Positions 22,470 to 35,183 of a stretch of DNA of 64,000 nucleotides are shown here, piece by piece. The translations under genes were made by a program, and so were the position numbers. Origin of the DNA: Azadirachta indica (taxonomy: Eukaryota > Streptophyta > Magnoliopsida > Sapindales > Meliaceae); the NCBI GenBank assembly GCA_022749755.1, contig CM040450.1, positions 2,532,913-2,596,912 on the forward strand, given 5' to 3'. The notes beneath the pieces were generated by a model, which was not told the origin of the DNA, searched no databases, and saw nothing but the letters and a program-made list of their open reading frames with translations. The first letter of the stretch is position 1, and the number at the start of each line of letters is the position of its first letter.

Positions 22470-23353
22470 TAATTCCAAAGTATAATTAAAAAAAAAAAAA
22501 CAGCGTTATCTTACAATGAAGGTAGGTGATGAGTTGAAGATGAAAAAAGAATTAATTATTTGAAACTTGGCTCAATGAAGACATCCAAGAGGCAAATTAA
22601 GGTAATTTGAAGATGATCGATAGTGAAAAATTAACAATACAATTAGGTGAATGTGGGGAGGAAAGGAAACATGGGCACTATCATTCATAATTCTGTTCGC
22701 AACCTTTCAAATAATTGAAGTTATAAGAACCAATCAAATTTAAAAAGGATCTTATACCATTACCCAACCAAATCCTTCTTATATAATTACTTTTTATTTA
22801 TACCTATAACTCCTGCTCTCCTGCGTGCCAACAATTTCCCTTTTTTTTTCTCCCTTTTTTTTTTAAAAAAAATCCTAATGGCATACCCAACATGTACAAT
22901 GTTACACACACACACATATATATATCCTAAAGGCTACAAATCACACACACACACATATATGTATGTATATATATATATATATATTATATCTTAAAGGCTA
23001 CAAATCTCTCACACACACACACACATATATATCCTAAAAGCTACAAATCCTAGGTATAAAGAAGTAATTAATTAAAGTTTGTGACTAGGAACTCATCTTT
23101 TAAACCCTAAATTTGAATAGCAAAAGTGATTAGAATGATTCTATTTAACTTATTTTAATCCAAAGCCTAAAAAGGGCTTAACCAGTTAATTAAATATATG
23201 CTCGATCTTTATCAATTATATATAATTATATAGATTAACAAAAAATGCTCCACCCAGTCCCACCATTTTTTTTTTTTTTCTTAACATATTGTTTTTCAAT
23301 TTATATATATATATATATATATAAAGGGAAATAAAATAATAACATCTTAATCT
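22470..23353 (+). repeat. Dispersed inverted repeat, segment 2 (mate at 48870-49690)
   Basis: Reverse-complement identity with 48870-49690 is high by eye over about 800 bp, interrupted by different microsatellite lengths. Shared landmarks include 'tgaatgtggggaggaaagga', 'gttcgcaacctttcaaat', 'attacccaacc', 'acatgtacaatgtta' and 'ctccacccagtcccacca'. The copy here additionally has an internal triplication of a 'cctaaaggctacaaat' plus CA/TA microsatellite unit (about 22926-23050). No coding region is seen. Confidence 0.8.
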
Positions 23354-25078
23354 CTCTAGTAAGGTATTATGCCACTATTGTAGCTGGTTCAGAAAACTTA
23401 ACCAAATATTATAATAAAGTCTTATAATTCGAGTTGAATATTATGGCTTATTGTAGTTTGGATATTATACTGTACTATAACTTAGTCAAAATGAGGTCAA
23501 ATAAAGTTGGGTTGGGGACGAGTTGGGTGAATTAGAAACGGAAACGAGTTAACTTCAATCTTATTTTATTTAAAATAGGAGAGAAGTGGGTTCAAAGATA
23601 AACTCGCCCTAAATGGAGCGGGTTTGGTGATGGCAATTTTTGCCCCGAGCATGTCTCATTATCATCCCTACCAATAATGTCTGTTAAAATGAATAATTAA
23701 AAAAGCTAATTAGCAATGTATTTTTACATTCTTTATTCCATTCAACGTAACATAGCTTCTTGAAATATTATCATCCATTACATAATTATTTTAATGAATA
23801 AATTTTTTATATCAATATTTTGAAATGAATGATCACTTGATTTCCAAAAAAATTTCTCAACCTACAAAGAAAACATTTAAAAAAATTTTTTTACTCTCCA
23901 CAGAGAAAACCATGAATCAATGTATCTTATAACGAAAACTTTTAATATAATATTTTTTTCAAAGACGAATTGTTAAAATCTATGGTTATGGAGGTCAAAT
24001 GTCTCTAATTTTATTTAAAAGCTAGGATGACACAAATTAATGATTTGAGTAGTCATACTACACTATAAAGACCATAATCTATAACTACAATAAATATCAA
24101 AGACTAAAAATTAATTTTTGGTAGAGAGGGAAAGACTCATTGTTATCAGTGGATATTCATTGAATTTGCTTGAGTGAAATTCTCCAGTACGCTGTACGCT
24201 ACAATCATTTTATTGTAGTCTTTCCAAGGAGGAATACATCAACGCATGCAATGTCTTGTCGTCTAGTGAATTTTGTTTCACTGTTGATAGATATAATAAA
24301 AGACGGTGAAAATGAATAGCGTTAAACGCGCTGGGCTGGCTGATGAGAGCCATTCTGCTCCAACCACTAAGCCAGTCCAATGAATGAATAGAAATCACGA
24401 GAGTGTAGAAGAGCTACTAAATATCCTCCACCACCCCTTTTCTGTTCGCCCTCGTTCATAGCCAGTTTGGGCATTTTTATACTTTGTTTGTTGTTCTGGT
24501 AAATTTTACAAACAACAGAGAGCATGAATTCATATATTCATGGTGACAGCTGATTTATATGTATGGGAATATACAAAGGACGTAATCAAGAGTATTGACA
24601 TATTATTTTTGGACTGAAACTGAATTATAAACTAATAAATCGGTTATTCTCTGTTATTATTTATCATCATTAAGTCAACAATTAATTAAAAAAAATTTTA
24701 TCATATTCCCACATTCCTTTTCGTCTATTAAAATTTAAAATACAAAGAAGTCAAACCAAAAATAGTAGAACGGAGGAAGAAAATGAAAAACTAATAAAAT
24801 GGACGGTGTTGATAAATATAAAGATAATGCAAGAGTAAGATGTGAGGAGAGAGAAAGAATTAGGCCGTATTTTAAAACGTAATTTGCTTGAACTTATATT
24901 TGTCTTTGAATGATGCATGCATTTTTTATTTTATAAAAAAAAAATTATTATTATTATTATTATTATTATTCAACAGTTTGGTCGGCACTCACTAACGTGA
25001 TAACCGCTTTCTCATACTCCCCCTGTCTCCTTTGTTAATTAAATTAAATTAAATTAAATTAAATTATTCCTTTCTTGG
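23354..25078. other. Intergenic and upstream region of expansin copy 3
   Basis: No gene is supported up to ~24500. From ~24560 the sequence is homologous to the upstream region of expansin copy 1. An ATT-type microsatellite lies near 24945-24970 and an AAATT tandem repeat at about 25042-25066, immediately upstream of the TATA box. Confidence 0.55.
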
Positions 25079-25086
25079 TATAAATA
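25079..25086 (+). promoter_or_regulatory. Probable TATA box of expansin copy 3
   Basis: TATAAATA 95 bp upstream of the ATG, identical to the copy 2 site. Confidence 0.6.
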
Positions 25087-25173
25087 GGCTCGCTTCATCT
25101 TTATCTCTCCCGTCAAGTCAAGCCCTTATTACAAACTAATTATAATTAATAAACAGATATTAGCAGATCATAA

Positions 25174-26152
25174 ATGGCCATGAAAAATTTGCTGTTCCTA
25201 GTTCTGTTTCTCTTAAGCATTTTTGTTCATGTTATTAATGCAGATGATTATGGCGGCTGGCAAATTGGACACGCCACGTTCTACGGCGGCAGTGATGCTT
25301 CTGGCACAATGGGTACGTGACATATATATGATCATATAAAATATTAACTTCATTCTCTTCTGCAGCATTTGTCTTAATTTCACTTTCTGTCCATATAATT
25401 AATTAATTGTAGGGGGAGCTTGCGGGTATGGAAACTTGTACGGTCAAGGTTATGGAACAAATACTGCAGCTCTTAGCACTGCTCTTTTCAACAATGGTTT
25501 GAGCTGCGGTGCTTGCTATCAGATCCGCTGCGTAAATGATCCACAATGGTGCCTCCCCGGCACCATCACCATCACCATCACCATCACCGCCACCAATATT
25601 TGTCCTCCAAATTATGCTTTGTCCAACGACAACGGTGGTTGGTGCAATCCTCCTCTCCAACATTTTGATTTGGCACAGCCTGCTTTCTTGCAAATTGCGC
25701 AATATCGTGCTGGAATTGTTCCTGTCCTCTTCAGGAGGTAACTATATTAAAAGTCTACAGAATTCTATCTTGTCATTTCTTGCATTCCAAGCAAATTCCT
25801 TATCTTCCATTTCTTTTTTTTTTTTTGGGTGGTGTCTCGTGGATGTAGAGTGCCGTGTGTGAAGAAAGGAGGCATAAGATTCACGATTAATGGACATTCG
25901 TACTTCAACATGGTTTTGATATCAAATGTGGGAGGTGCAGGAGATATAACGTCGGCGTCAATCAAGGGATCTAAAACAGGGTGGCAAACAATGTCAAGAA
26001 ATTGGGGTCAAAACTGGCAGAGCAATTCTTACTTAAATGGCCAAACCCTCTCGTTCAAAGTTACAACAAGCGATGGTAGATCTATTACTAGCTATAATGT
26101 TGTGCCCGCTAACTGGAATTTTGGACAAACTTTTGAAGGAGGTCAATTCTAG
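25174..26152 (+). CDS. Alpha-expansin (expansin copy 3)
   Basis: Predicted CDS is join(25174..25312, 25413..25737, 25849..26152), 255 aa, GT-AG introns at the same places as copy 2. It has a signal peptide ending VINA, then [34 protein letters not shown], the HFD motif ([11 protein letters not shown]), and a cellulose-binding domain with the conserved Trp residues, ending [10 protein letters not shown]. The expected role is acid-induced cell-wall loosening. Unusually, the segment that reads [13 protein letters not shown] in typical family members reads Gly-(Thr-Ile)x4-Thr-Ala-Thr-Asn-Ile here, encoded by a perfect ACCATC hexanucleotide repeat (25562-25588). That adds four residues relative to copies 1 and 2. 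The frame is preserved and the gene otherwise looks functional. It is the closest paralogue of pseudogene copy 1. Confidence 0.94.
25562..25588 (+). repeat. Coding ACCATC hexanucleotide repeat in expansin copy 3
   Basis: Four ACC-ATC units plus a final ACC encode (Thr-Ile)4-Thr. The equivalent in copies 1 and 2 has one Ile-Thr unit followed by Val-Thr, so two extra units (12 bp) are inferred. Confidence 0.9.
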
Positions 26153-26751
26153 AAATCTGCGTCATTTCTGAAATCAGTTTTTACACGTAAATGAGTGAGA
26201 TTCGAGTGCTTATGCAGAGGTGAAATGACACCCGCTAAGCTTTATATGTGAAGAGAGTTTGTCTTTACCAACTTTTTTGGTCTACCTATCTATTCTATGT
26301 ACATACAATCCCAACTCAGTTGAAAACAGAGTAGGATTGGTCAATAAATATATTTTTCTTTATCATAACTTCCATTAAATTATTTCATTTACTTGAACCA
26401 TATGAAATGATTTGGCCTAATACTACTAAAAAATTAATGATTCAAAACAAAGAGGAATAAGTCCTCCTATTCTGTCAATATATAAACAATCATTTTGGGG
26501 CTGACCTTCTAAATCCCTTCGTCACTTGAGAAGAAACTGATTTTTTGATTTCTACAGATTCACAGAATTTTCAAGAAAACTGAATATGCCACCAAAATTG
26601 GAAGAAACTGTATGTCCAAAAACCACCTAAATACACATCCTCATCCACTCAACTCAGTTCATCAAACTAGAACTGTTTACAAGCATGATGAACACAAAAC
26701 CATTATGCATCTAAAATACCATTTCCCTTTTCCTGCACATTATCTTAATGC
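26153..26751. other. 3' flanks of expansin copy 3 and of the convergent MACPF gene
   Basis: Short convergent intergenic region; the expansin 3' UTR part (to about 26300) resembles that of copy 1. No additional gene. Confidence 0.6.
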
Positions 26752-29700
26752 TCAATAATTCAGCAAGGAGTATTTTACTCTCAAAACAATTTTGCCTTTT
26801 TCCACTCCAAGCTTTCCGCCAGTAACCAACCAATGACCTGGAGGATCTTGCGGACCTTTGCTCATCTCAGACATATCAATTAATTTTGCCAACTTGTTGC
26901 CTGCAGTGTTGTTTTGTGCTGAACCTGCACTAGAATCACCAGAGTTGGGGTTTCCCGTTGTAGAACCTTTTTTAGGCTTGTCATTTGGGGAATGGTCCCA
27001 CAAGGATCTTCGTATTGTGCACCCTGGTAACCGAGAATACAAAAGCTTCATGTACAAGACATTTTTTGACCCAAAATCCCATACTCCAAGTTGAGCTCCA
27101 GTGACTATGTAGACACCAGAGAGGTCACCAATAAAAGTTTCAGGGTTCTCAATTGGTGCAGTGCTCACATGAGAAAAATTCTTCCATTTTACTGGCTCAA
27201 ACCATCGACTGTCTTGCTCCTCAGGACCCTGCCACTTGGGAGCACCAATTGCCACATGGGTGTCCCAATATGGAAGTAAAATCTTTGGAAGAGATGCCAA
27301 ATGTTGAAGATGAACGCTTAACCGGTTCTGCTTAGCTCCTTCCAGACATAGTCGCAAACCTGTAACAGGCTTACGGCCAACTGATATCTGCATTTACATG
27401 AAGCCAAAGTTAAAAGCAAAACTTTATTAAAAAGGTTGATCTGCTCTTCAGTACATAAACAAAAATATTGATAAATCAAATTATTACAGTTATGGAGATA
27501 ATTTCAATCACTAATGTACTCAAAAGGGTCGGACTGAACTAATTATTAGGTAACAACGATACTCATATAGAAGATGGTAACCACCAGCCATAACTTCTGG
27601 TTGCCATATCAAATGCAATGACATTACCAGAATACTACCTTGAACTAATACGCTCAGCAAACAGAATTTTTACCTGCTCTTGGCTGACATAAAGCTTTTG
27701 GCCCATCATACTGAATTGCAAAGATGGGCAAACAGGTTCCTTCCTTTGCTGGCCGGGAATTTTGTTGTGTACAGGAGCCCATACCCGAGGAATCTGAAAC
27801 TCTAGAAAATATCTCAGCTCTTCGATCTGAGGCTTGCCTGCAGAAAATTTTTTGAAGCTCAGTTAGGAATATTTTTACTGTTATTAAACACGAACATGAG
27901 AAGGCAAAGACCCTATCCCTGAAAGATAAAATGACTCTTACATTCAAGATAGAGACCAATGGCATGAGTCAGGTGCTCCTTTCCAAGTACTCCATCAAGG
28001 AGAGCAGTGATGGGGACGAAAGTCATCTCAATGATATCCGGAGAGGAACGGACAGTTCTTGCCCATTGGGTGTGGTTTTGTTCCAGATCATCTCCTCCCC
28101 TCCTCCGAAAAATGACTGTAACATCCTGCATGATTGAGTTCCAGAAAGTTCTGAGTTCAAGATTTCATGGCAATTTAAATTGCAAAATAAAAACATCATA
28201 GCAGAATTAATAAACAGTTCTAAAAGCAAAAATACAACATTAACTTATGAAGTGAAACAGGAATTCTGAGAATAATATTAGGAAATCTGCATACTTCTTT
28301 CCCAGTAAGATATGGTGCACTCGTAGGTTGAGGGTATACTCCTTGGCTGTTGAATAAGCCAGGATCAAGACCCTGTACAATTCAAAAGTTGGTATAGTAA
28401 GTCCCATGGGATTAAGAAGTTGTGACAATATATGGAAGAAAGATCAAATACAAAGAAAAATTTTGGAACTAGCCTTATCCTTCAATTTCATTTGACATGA
28501 ACTTGTATGACTGTCTTTGTCAGAGAACCTCTGATTTCCAACATCCTGAACATAATTTTTAATCTCCATGGTTGACAAAGGTGATGATTGATGTTGTTTA
28601 ACATATATCACATCTTTACCACCAATAGTTACAGAGGTAATGATATGAGTCCCGAAATTTTCGATAAAGCTGTTAACAAAAGAAGAGTTAGCTACTATCA
28701 ATATTTTCCTCTTCATAATTCAAACATCCATACCTAGCAAGAGACAGAGGGTCCCAATATGCCGGGACAGCTCGTTTTACATTCTCTTGCAAGACTAGCT
28801 GAGATTTAAGCTCAACTTTGGCAAGTGGAATATAAAACCCATCCATAGATAATGACTTTGTGGCTGCAGCATCAATATGCTTTGAACCAGTGAGATTAAA
28901 TGCCACATTGAAACTACCAAGAGGTAAACCTCCAGAGAGATTAGCTTTCTGGTTGAAGTACTCCACCATCTGCAGTCATAGATTGCAAGAAGTATGTTAG
29001 CATGAACTAAAATAATATTAAGCACCTAAAATATGCTAACACTCTTAAATTCAAAAAATATTATTTCTATTATCTACATGCTAACAGAATTTGCCAACTC
29101 CTATCTTCCTCTCCACCTTTGCCTTTCCTCCCTGGCACCACCAAGCCATGCCAAGTTTTGAAGTGGGCAAGTTATTTGTGCTTGCGACTGGTTCATATGT
29201 GAAAAAACAAATAAATAAATAAATCAGTTACTCCAACTCAATGTCTATTCCTGTACATTTGACTGCTTCTAAGCCAAAGCAAGAATCTGCACAGGCTGAA
29301 CCAAGCTCATCCACCAGCCAAATATCGCTTTTATATCCATGTCAGATTCTGAAACTACTAGCACGGAATGCATCTGTGTTCTTCACAAATTTTGCACTTC
29401 ATTCTTTGTTATCCATCATTGAATTCCATCACATATAAAATCTTCAAGAAGCAGTTGGTTTTGCACATATTTTGTAAGTGCTATGTTGCGTTTTGCACAT
29501 ATTTTGTAAGTGCTATGTTGCTATAACCCCACAATGCCTGCGGTAAAGAGGTTTTGTTCAAACAATATACCTAGAAACATAAGCTTGAGTTCAACTTATG
29601 AGGATGCTTCCATGCATAACTAGAACTCTATTAACTTTTGTCCCTAAAAAGCAACCAGCTCAAGTACCAATTCAACGCATTACAAATAAGCATCACCAGC

Positions 29701-30355
29701 AGAAATAAAATTCTATTTTAGAATTAATACAACAGAAGTGAACTTAGACAAGGCATTTAACAAGAGTGATTCCTCCTTGGAAGCCCCAAAGGATTATAAG
29801 AACACATAAATTAGAAACTTCAAATTAATCACTTGTAAATCGTTCTCTGTATTTTTTCCAAAACCGTTACATTTTTCTCCTCCTCAATATCAAGCTCATC
29901 TGTCCAACAAAACCAAATAATTGAAACTTAAAGAAACACGGCATCACTTCAACTCCAACCTAAACTCAATTGTCAAATAACCAACCCTAAACTCAGAACA
30001 TAAGAGAACTAAAACTAATAGTTACGCAACAGAACATAGTGCAAAGAGTAGATAAAGATTAAAGTAAGAAAATAAACAGAAACATACATACCTCATGATA
30101 AGTGCAAACCCCAGAGCTCTGTCTCCCCGTAGACTCTTGAGAGTTCTTAATGTCCCAAGAAACATTAGGTACAACTACGTTCTCATACAAAAACAGATCC
30201 CTTTTGTGTTCTTCATCAACTTCAACTACTCTAGAGCCTGCAATTCCTTTACAGTACAATAATCTTGTATCAAAATTCACATCAAAACCTCTTCCCAGAG
30301 CCTGTACGGAGTTTACAGCTGTGTGCAAAGCTGCTGCATTTTCACCCATTTTCAT
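26752..30355 (-). CDS. MACPF-domain protein, CAD1-like
   Basis: Predicted CDS is complement(join(26752..27387, 27674..27837, 27942..28125, 28295..28372, 28474..28669, 28734..28969, 30092..30355)), 585 aa; phases are consistent throughout. The protein resembles Arabidopsis CAD1 (constitutively activated cell death 1) from my memory of the family: ALGRGFDVNFDTRLLYCKG at the N-terminus, the membrane-attack-complex/perforin signature FGTHIITSVTIGGKD at residues ~172-186, FRRRGGDDLEQ, and C-terminal GPQDPPGHWLVTGGKLGVEKG and VKYSLLNY. Plant CAD1/NSL1 proteins restrain salicylic-acid-dependent cell death; pore formation is not established. The start was set at ATG 30355, as the two codons before it are GTG. 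The intron after exon 3 uses a GC donor (GATAAG|GCTAGT); no GT option keeps the frame. The first intron is 1.1 kb. Confidence 0.93.
29458..29521. repeat. 32-bp tandem duplication in intron 1 of the MACPF gene
   Basis: Two perfect copies of a 32-bp unit beginning GTTTTGCACATATTTTG (29458-29489 and 29490-29521). Confidence 0.95.
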
Positions 30356-32204
30356 CACCACAAAATCTTCAAATTCTTGTCAGAAACTGACCCAGTTCCT
30401 AAAACAACTCAAAATCAAAAACCCAAGGCTCTGTTCAAGTTGGGTACTTGATCATGATCAAAGCTGTTGACCTGAAGAAATCTTTGAATAAGATACGGAA
30501 CAAGAAACGATGAATTGTTCATGAATTTGTGCTTTGAATCGCTTGTAGATCTTGAGTCAAATGAAAAGATAGTCTAATCTGTGCTGCATCTATCTACAAT
30601 CTCTCTCTACTGTGTGAAGGATTTTTTTTTTTTTTTTTTTTTTTTATACTCTCGGTAACTTCTCAGACATTGACTCTTGAGTCTAATTTTACGGAGAAAT
30701 ATTTTACACTTGGCGTATAAGTTTGTCCAAAAAGTTGACCGTTGAATTGCTTTAGATTTTGGACAGAAACATTGGCTGATTTAATCCAACGGTCCTGATG
30801 TAAGGAGTATAAAACTCGTTAGTTTTTTTCTTTTTTTTTAAATATAAAAAACTCGTTAGTTTACTTTTAATTTCTTAGTCCACGGTGACAGTGATTGGAT
30901 TTAAAAACAAAAACCTAATTTAACTCATTGTACAAATTCCCATATTCCCATTATTTTTCATATCCTCTTTCTCGGCCAATCTTTTTAGTAAATTAAAATT
31001 AATTTTATAATAGGGTTTCCAGTCCACAAACCAACGACTTTCGTAGTTTTTGGCTTTAGGTTTAGGAGACTAGGGACTAAGGAGTCCCGAATTTTATATT
31101 GTCAAGAATTACAGTATTGCTTTTTATTTTTTATTTTTTTTAAAATTTTATGCTTGTGACAGAATCCTTTCTTCATCTCAATTTACTTAAACTTCTGAAA
31201 ATTTATTTATTTTTAAAAGATTATTTTAGCTAAACTTTATTGTAAGAGTGCGTTTTAATCCATTTCTAAGTATATAATATATGCTGCATGTCTGAATGTA
31301 TCATGGCATCACCCTTAGAAAGAAAAGAGCATACAGGGAAAAAAATCGGACATTTCTGTCTATCTGACTGCATGTGTTTTTGACAAACCTAATTTCAATA
31401 ATTAATTAGGCCTAATTAATTAATTAATTAATTAACAACAATTTGCGCGCAGATTTACTCGGTATATCGGCCACTTCCACAGTAACCAAAGGTCCCTTAT
31501 TGATTATTCCATCCATCCCAAAACGAAGACTAAATTAAAATTTGATTATTCTATTCCACTCCTCTGGCCTGGTCAAGCCGTCCAGCTTAGTTTCTATTTT
31601 TCTTAATTACTTATTTATAAATAAATACAAGACTATTCATAATAATAAAATTACTTTACACATGAACAGACATAGCTCGGCTACGAGTTTGACTTTCGAG
31701 TGTAACGTGGCGTGGAAAAATAATAAGGTGTTTTGTGTTAATCGTAGGTGACAATAATCACCATATATAGACATACAATTCAAATTCAATTTCTCATAAA
31801 GAAACACTTGCTACTCTTCCTGTTTTTTCACTCACTTGCAAAGGTTGCTCAAGAAATGGAGACCTGTGAAATCTCTTTCTTTTTGTAGCTGAGCAGTCAA
31901 GAGAAAACTCTGTTATGAACTTGGCCAAACACCAACTTTTCTTATTCTCCTTGTACAAATACTGAAAAATTAAATTTCCTTGATCTCATTGTAACAACAG
32001 CTTTCAGATGAGGTAAAATTGATACGAACGGACAGAGAGTCCAAAACCATGTATCTCCTTACAACAACTCGTCATGTAAATGATCCTCTATTCGTCTTTT
32101 TTATTTTCCCAATGAGTTCTCTCACTAACATCTCATTTCTATTGGACACTTTTCATTGTCAGCTAATCACCGTCATTAGGATAATAAACCAGAGATTCAC
32201 GAGA

Positions 32205-32235
<31 letters not shown>

Positions 32236-32296
32236 CTATTGAACGCCAACTTTCTTTGAATTGCAACAAAAATAAAATTATTCAAAATTTACCCAC
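30356..32296. other. Intergenic: MACPF promoter and 3' flank of the kinase gene
   Basis: Includes the 5' UTR/promoter side of the MACPF gene (a poly-T tract at about 30622-30648) and AT-rich DNA with a TAAT tandem stretch near 31410-31436 and an AT microsatellite at about 32207-32231. No gene is supported. Confidence 0.55.
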
Positions 32297-35183
32297 TCAT
32301 TGTGAGTTCTTTGTCCTCTTAGAGGTGAATAGTTGGCGAAGGAAAGCAAACTTTCCTCTTGCACGAGAAGATAACTCGGTCATGGTCCCATTACTTGATG
32401 CTGCTGCCTCACCGGTGTCAGATTCTGGAATGGATGGTGATGGTGATGGTGGCGTGACTGTGAACAGAAAGGCATTCACCATGCGAATAATCTGACTGAA
32501 GCTTGGCCTCAAGTTAGGGTCCTCAACCCAACATGACTGTACAATAAATGCAAGATCAGGGGATATTTCTTCTGGAAGTCTAGGCCTCTCGTGCTGCATT
32601 CTCAGACAACAACAGTTATCAACTTAGTAAAATTTGAAATTAGATACTCATTATATTTAATGACCAAATGCAATATAGAGTATGGTGCCTATTGATTCTT
32701 GCACCTTAAAAGCAGCAGCATAAGCAGCCTGCAAGTTTGACATGCCTTCAAACGGCATACGGTTGGTTAAAAGTTCCCATAAGACAATTCCAAAGCTGTA
32801 GACGTCAACCTTGTTATTATAATGTTTCTTCTCCCCCTGACGCAATGTCACAGTGCTGTACAACTGCAAAGACAAGCGTAGATTGTTGCAAAATGAATGA
32901 CCATTGTGCACGAAAAACTATTAAGTATATCCTTAGTTTCTCTGATGCAGAGTAACAGAGAAAGCCGACCATTTCAACCCTCAACTCAAATCATCAAGGC
33001 TTATAGTTGTAAGGTTGTCCCCAAGTTTGTACTTCATCTTGTGCAATCACAAATCTAATCACATAGTCTGAGTGCAGGAAAAGGAAAAGGAAACGCTACT
33101 AGTAACAATAGAAAGACTGATATGCCTGGACTTCTACATATAAGTTACATCTTCACAAACAGATGCATCAACCACTTACAAATTATAGAGGGAAATTTGA
33201 GATTAAAAAACAAAAATAACTGTCACTGCACCGGAGCTTTAGAGTTACACCACACATATGATAATGACTCTGAAGCATAAATTTTTTTTGAAAAATCCTC
33301 TACTTTGTACCCAACCAAGTGAAAAAAGTAACAATTCTTACAGGAAAAATAGCTCATACAAAAGGGCCACAAACCTCAGGAGCCATCCATCGGTAAGTCC
33401 CAGTTTCTGCAGTCATCATCTCAGTCACAGATTCTTCTCTCGCAAGACCGAAATCTGCCAGCTTCAAAGACTTCTGATCTGATGTCAGCAATAGATTGTC
33501 TGCATTCATTATATTTCATTCTTATATTTCAGTAAGAATTAGACATTGAGCTTGAACTGAATTAAATGCAATTCAAGGAATTTATAATAGACATTCTGCT
33601 TTCACTAACAGGGATTTACATCAAAATTGCAAGTGTGAATGATCCCAGATTAAAACAATTAGTTATAGCATCTAGGTATATGCAGCAACCATCTGTAGGA
33701 ATATAAACAAAGGAATTGCCAGAGAAGCCCTCAAACGAAGCCTATAGGAATATAGAAAACATTAACAAATGATATTATATTACATAGATAAAGTATGCTC
33801 ATGAAGTACCAGGTTTGAGATCTCTATGTATAATCCCATTGGCATGCAGACAATCCATCGCTCGAGCAATGTCAAGAGCAAAATTTAAAGCCACATGAAG
33901 ATCTAATTTATTTGGACGAAGGCTAACTAAATACTTCCGCAGCGACATCCCAGGTAATAGCTCAGTCACTATCACCATTAGTGGATCCTTACAAGCTCCA
34001 ATAAACTACAAAGGCAACAAACATAACAAGTTCGGTAAAATCGATATGATAGACATACCAAGAGATGGAGTACAAACACAAAACCTAAACAACTATGTCA
34101 AGCATAACTCCATGCTAAAGTATAAATAGAAATATATACAAGTAAACCTAGACAAACATACTCGATTTTGAAACTCACCTTTACAAGATTATCATGTTTT
34201 ACTCTGGACATCATATTAACTTCCCGAACAAAACGACTTTCGAGCGCAGTTCTTTCTTCTGAAGTGCTCCCCCGGTGGAGAACTTTGATAGCAACAATTC
34301 GATCGCCATACCTGGAAAAGTATTAGACTTGACCTATATAACTAAGACACTAGCTGCCAGACAAACCATTTTTACACATCCAGTGCGCTGGCCCAACAGT
34401 ACAATTCATTCATGATACTGTTTGTAGTAACAGCTCACAACAAATAGAAAAATGTAATGTTTATCATCAAAGAATCATACATCTAAAAAGATACATATCC
34501 ATTTCACAAGAGTCATGAATTCAATACATCTTCAATGACAGATGTAGTGAAATAAAACTAATAAACCAGCGGCATTTGTTCCTCAGTAAGCAAATCCACA
34601 TATATTTTGAAGATATAAAATGAAAAAAGAAGACAATATCTAAATATATCACACATTAGGTCCACCAGTTAATCACAAATTGCAGTAATATTACAGATTT
34701 GACCATTATAAACAAGTAATCAAGTCATGGGCAGAGTACAATATCCGGCAAGCTGTAGCTTACATTATCTTCCCAAGAAAGGCAAGCACATCCTGACTAA
34801 AACAACTTTAAAATGTTGTTACAAAGTCAAGGAAATATTGATAACCTCTATTCAATCACATAAATTAAAAGGAATAAAAAAAAAACTCTTTTATTATCTA
34901 CACACAGAAGTAACACTAATTTAAACCAAAGTAGGAGAATTGACACTGACCTTCCTTCGTAAACTTTGCCATGAGCTCCTTCACCAATTTTCGAGCCGAT
35001 AAACAATAATTTAGGGTCAACCAGCAGACTTTCATCGATGGTCAACTGCGGGGCCGTTATGGATCCATTTTTCACGACGGTTCTAGGTTCTTTCTCGACA
35101 GACCTCCGCAAAATATGCTGGGGCTGCTTTTGTTCCCGCTCTTCTCCTCCTCCTCTGTTCTTGTCACTGTTGCTGCAACTCAT
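32297..35183 (-). CDS. Raf-like serine/threonine protein kinase (plant MAPKKK-like, At5g01850-type)
   Basis: Predicted CDS is complement(join(32297..32593, 32705..32863, 33375..33499, 33810..34005, 34179..34311, 34951..35183)), 380 aa; all six exons stay in frame with GT-AG introns. Kinase landmarks: Gly-rich loop IGEGAHGKV (66-74), VAIK lysine K87, gatekeeper Thr in VTELLPG, catalytic HRDLKP (D184), DFG (203-205), APE (227-229), and RPSFSQI near the C-lobe end. The pre-kinase text '[29 protein letters not shown]' is characteristic of a small Raf-like subgroup typified, as I recall, by At5g01850. The N-terminus (1-48) is polar and low-complexity; the C-terminus has a PSPSPS-rich linker and a basic tail. 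Family members phosphorylate Ser/Thr in signalling; the substrate is unknown. All catalytic residues are present, so activity is expected. Confidence 0.93.
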
